Positions 31,259 through 34,017 of a stretch of 34,017 bases of DNA are shown in pieces (the stretch's first letter is position 1; every line of letters starts with the position of its first letter). Below the pieces are notes generated by a model, which was not told where the DNA came from, made no database searches, and saw only the letters and a program-made list of their open reading frames with translations. The translations under genes were made by a program, and so were the position numbers. Origin of the DNA: Bondarzewia mesenterica (Eukaryota; Basidiomycota; Agaricomycetes; Russulales; Bondarzewiaceae); the NCBI GenBank assembly GCA_004802705.1, contig SGPL01000365.1, forward strand, positions 1 through 34,017, in the 5' to 3' direction.

Positions 31259-32953
31259 TCATTGAAGAGCCTCAGCTAGTCTTGAACGATCATCTGACAG
31301 GGGCTCTGCCTCATCTTGAGATGGAGGTTGTACAGGCTGTGGAGGACGAGTACTTTTTATCAGGATATGACGATAATGTACAGACAGGTACCTACCTGCG
31401 CCAATTGCTGCTCATTGTCGCCGTTGGATGCCAATGCGTTCGCACCCATCTCAAACAGTAATCGCAACCCACGTCCTGCTTTGTTATTTTTATTCGCATC
31501 GTATGTCCATACTCGGTCGTGCTGCATGATTAACTGCCCCTCTTCTGGTGGCCGCATGGTAATTTCGCCGGCCGAATTGGGATGCAGCTGCAAAGGCTCC
31601 ATCATTTTCAACAAACGTATGGCCACATTACGCTTGCCTTTATGCTCGGGGAGAGGCGACGGTTCGAAGCAGCAGAGCATACGCCCTGGGAAAAAAAAAT
31701 CACATTTTGGGATCAGCGGTGAAGGTAAACTTATATGGAGGCCAATTACCGGATATATAGCGCAGGACCATGCGCCCATGACGTTTCAAGGGATGTTGCA
31801 ACTGAAATGCCCGGATTTCCTTCCCAGATGAGACCCAGATACTGAAGGCGGTGAAACGGAGATTGATTGCGAATGGTTGCCCAAAACTTGTGACGATTGG
31901 GTTGCGGGTACGAATGCGCGGCATGCGCAAATCGACGCTGATGTGACCGTTTGACCCTTCTATCTGCGGTACATTGGCTGAATGCTCATCTTTGACAAGA
32001 TTGTCTTTGCGAAGAAGCTGCAAGAACGCATCGTATTTTGGGTGAGATCGAACGACCATGTGCCATGGCAAGCCAGATGAAAACGTCAGGTCCTTCCCCT
32101 CTGCGAAACTTGAAGGATTGTCGTTCTTAGTGATGCGAAAACGAAGCTGTCCTGCTTCCATCAAAGTCGGATGGACATAATAAAGAAAGCCATGAGTGCC
32201 GGGAGGAAATGTGAATCTTCCGTCGTTTTTCATTGCCACCATTTCGTACAAGATGGTGGTATAAAGCAATGATTGGGAGTCGGGATCTTCAATAGCATAA
32301 CGAGGTCGCAGCGAGTTCGAAATGTCATGGAAATCAGTGGCTTTGAGACGGAGAGGATCGAGGCTTCGAATAATACGGCTGCGGTGGGCAAAGGTATCAT
32401 CCTTTGTAATAGACTTCAGTGACGGATTCTCCGTGTATAGGAGGTCCAGAAGAGTGTTCCAACTTTTGAAGTGGAGGATGTGAGAGAGCTCTAGTTTCCA
32501 AGGGGTGCCATCGGGGAGCAGAAGATCATGCCCGTCGGCGAATGCGCTGGAAGACTGGCCGTCAGCGGTGACGCGAAAGCGAATTTGACTAGCTATCAAC
32601 GCTGTTTGGGAAGTATGAAAGTAGAGAAATCCGTGTGTTCCTTTCGGAAATGGGCCTGCAGCTGTTCCTGTCAACCACATATATGGAAAGGAGGCATGAC
32701 GCTTTGATGTGGACAATGTATCTCCTGTGGAAATAAAACGGAAGATCGGTTCTGCTTTCCCAGAGATATCGTAGAAATCGGAAGGCTGGAGGCGAGCTGA
32801 ATCTAAGCTGTGAATGACTCGAGTGTCAGGCCGATACATCTTCACGCTGACTGTGCCAGCGTCTGACGAATCTATACTATCCTTCACTGCTTCCGTCTGC
32901 CCAAATGGAACCAAAAAATGAATGGTGGGAACTACATGCTCAATAAAGTCCAA
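31259..32953 (-). CDS. Protein with two tandem copies of an unnamed domain
   Basis: Function unknown. Exons, in coding order: 31750-32953, 31396-31685, 31259-31336, with normal GT-AG introns; about 523 aa. Two repeats of about 150 residues: the first has TRVIHSLDSARLQPSDFYDIS, then PKGTHGFLYFHTSQT, SQIRFRVTADGQSSSAFADG, DLLLPDGTPWKLEL; the second has SRIIRSLDPLRLKATDFHDIS, PPGTHGFLYYVHPTL, GQLRFRITKNDNPSSFAEG, DLTFSSGLPWHMVV. No signal peptide or membrane helix is evident. The C-terminal part (MLCCFEPSPLPEHKGKRNVAIRL) is not repeated. I recall similar GTHGFLYY proteins as families in mushroom fungi. There is no ATG: the frame starts at TTG 32953, and a TGA lies 21 nt upstream (32972-32974). 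Either an upstream exon is missing from my model, or an ATG has become TTG. Confidence 0.75.
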
Positions 32954-33612
32954 GTCGGAACTCAGGAGGATTCACGTACATGATATCTCATTAAAGTAAC
33001 TGACCTCCCACTACTCCCGCATCTTCTCAAGTCATGGTGGAGGCTCCTGCACTTTGACGCAAACCGCGGACGAAGACAATAGATGTTCAGCCTGGGTAGA
33101 AAGCAGACGACCGTGTGATGTATCATATCAGATGTGACAGTCCTCCGCAGCTCGTCGCTTGAAACTTGAAAGAGTGGGGTGTCAGAATCGTCAACAAATG
33201 ATGCCTTTTAGTGTCTCTTTCTCGAAAACGAAAATCAGACTACCGACTGGTAGCTGGAGGAGATAATCTGTGATCAGTGTGAACTTCAAAGTCACACTGT
33301 ATTGCACTCACCATGGAGTACAATACGATAGGAACCACTAGTGTCGGGATTTGGGGGAATGAGCTAAGTAGTCTCCGTTGCTGCCTTCGTGCTTCAGGAT
33401 ATTCTTGTCTGGAGGACTTGAACTTTGCCGCAGTTGGAATTCGAGCTTTCGGAAGAGTCCGACAGAGTCCGACTCCTCAGTCCTGCGACTGCATGGCAGG
33501 CAAGAGCTACTGTATGGCAACCAGTCTAGTGTAGGCACCTTTTTCCAGACTTTTCACGATTTTTCCTGCTAAACATGCCTCGCCGCAGGGCCTGCGGTGA
33601 GTGTGTATTATT

Positions 33613-33637
33613 CCTGTCCCTAGGAACTAGGGACAGG
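33613..33637. repeat. Perfect 11-bp inverted repeat with 3-nt loop
   Basis: CCTGTCCCTAG, GAA, CTAGGGACAGG. A 25-nt self-complementary element with GC-rich arms. It is followed within 25 nt by two near-identical 19-mers beginning GAAT(C/T)GTGACGAAAC. Confidence 0.85.
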
Positions 33638-33658
33638 TCTCATTTCACTGTAACGTGG

Positions 33659-33726
33659 GAATCGTGACGAAACTTGTTGAAATCACGCTTGTGTGATGCA
33701 TCCGGTTGAATTGTGACGAAACCTGT
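33659..33726 (+). repeat. Direct repeat of 19 bp, two copies 49 bp apart
   Basis: GAATCGTGACGAAACTTGT (33659-33677) and GAATTGTGACGAAACCTGT (33708-33726) differ at two positions. TCCGGTT is also repeated at 33701 and 33733. Confidence 0.75.
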
Positions 33727-34017
33727 GACCCGTCCGGTTCTCAGGGGGTCTCCGCTGGGTGCACTTTCATTGCCTTCGTTCTATCTTATTTTCGTTAGGA
33801 GCAAACACTGTTTTTGCACTTGATGACACCCTGCACTTTCGTGTTGGTTACGTGCACCTATGCGGTTTCTACTCGGGATGCCAAAACATCAGAATACGGA
33901 TAATTTTTCCACACCACGGCTTTCATGCCATCCTATTCATCTTGGCCGCCTTGCACCTCATCACCAAGCCCACCCATGCTCAATATCAGTAATTTTGGGG
34001 GAGCGAGTGGCGGCAGG

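Larger units (their letters stand above)
32954..34017. other. Right edge without a recognised gene
   Basis: About 1.06 kb with no convincing coding frame; 33338-33538 (-) and 33759-33992 (+) are open but motif-free. It contains a perfect 11-bp inverted repeat at 33613-33637 and a 19-bp direct repeat with two mismatches (33659-33677, 33708-33726). A gene may continue beyond the edge. Confidence 0.45.

Noticed and set aside
1..34017. Enrichment of ACGCGT boxes
   Set aside because: I count roughly the number expected by chance (about eight in 34 kb), several inside coding sequence. Only the two promoter copies are reported, at low confidence.
1..34017. tRNA, rRNA or CRISPR features
   Set aside because: I saw no cloverleaf with GGTTCGA-type arm and acceptor pairing, and no regularly spaced repeat array.

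Overview
The window is nuclear DNA of a filamentous basidiomycete, most likely an Agaricomycete. The genes are dense and lie on both strands. Most are cut into many small exons by introns of about 43-110 nt with GT...AG (or GC...AG) ends and CTNAC/CTGAC-like branch sites. Several products match protein types I know from mushroom-forming fungi. I rebuilt the gene models by hand from reading frames, splice sites and family motifs; no alignment was run. I see no tRNA, rRNA, CRISPR array or intact transposon.

Layout: 609-4236 (+) secreted GH3 beta-glucosidase, 15 exons, 874 aa. 4925-7225 (-) secreted Ala/Asn-rich protein of unknown function, 9 exons, one apparent frameshift and two N bases nearby. 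8801-11025 (-) cytochrome P450, 12 exons, 514 aa. About 12.2-12.7 kb (+) a decayed C2H2 zinc-finger gene. 13285-14676 (+) intronless F-box-like protein. 15084-about 16565 (-) basidiomycete protein of unknown function. 16766-19412 (+) COQ8/ABC1 atypical kinase. 19685-20528 (-) OPI3-type phospholipid methyltransferase. 20869-25773 (-) 33-exon SNF2 ATPase with an embedded RING finger (Uls1-like). 26541-27535 (-) acidic protein with divergent zinc fingers. 28441-28779 (-) DAD4, a 74-aa DASH kinetochore subunit in three small exons. 28950-30473 (+) MYND-SET methyltransferase (Set5/SMYD type). 31259-about 32953 (-) protein with two tandem copies of an unnamed domain.

Together this is mostly housekeeping chromosome (ubiquinone, phosphatidylcholine, chromatin and kinetochore functions) with an accessory left end (secreted enzymes, P450, relic transcription factor). 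No pathway cluster is evident. The most interesting signals are five GC-AG introns in four genes, one of them in frame inside the Walker A motif of the SNF2 ATPase; microexons of 11-28 nt; a tandem-domain protein with no ATG; and a zinc-finger gene broken by a 10-bp tandem duplication. Five single-base frame breaks, four of them extra bases in homopolymers, look like sequencing or assembly errors.
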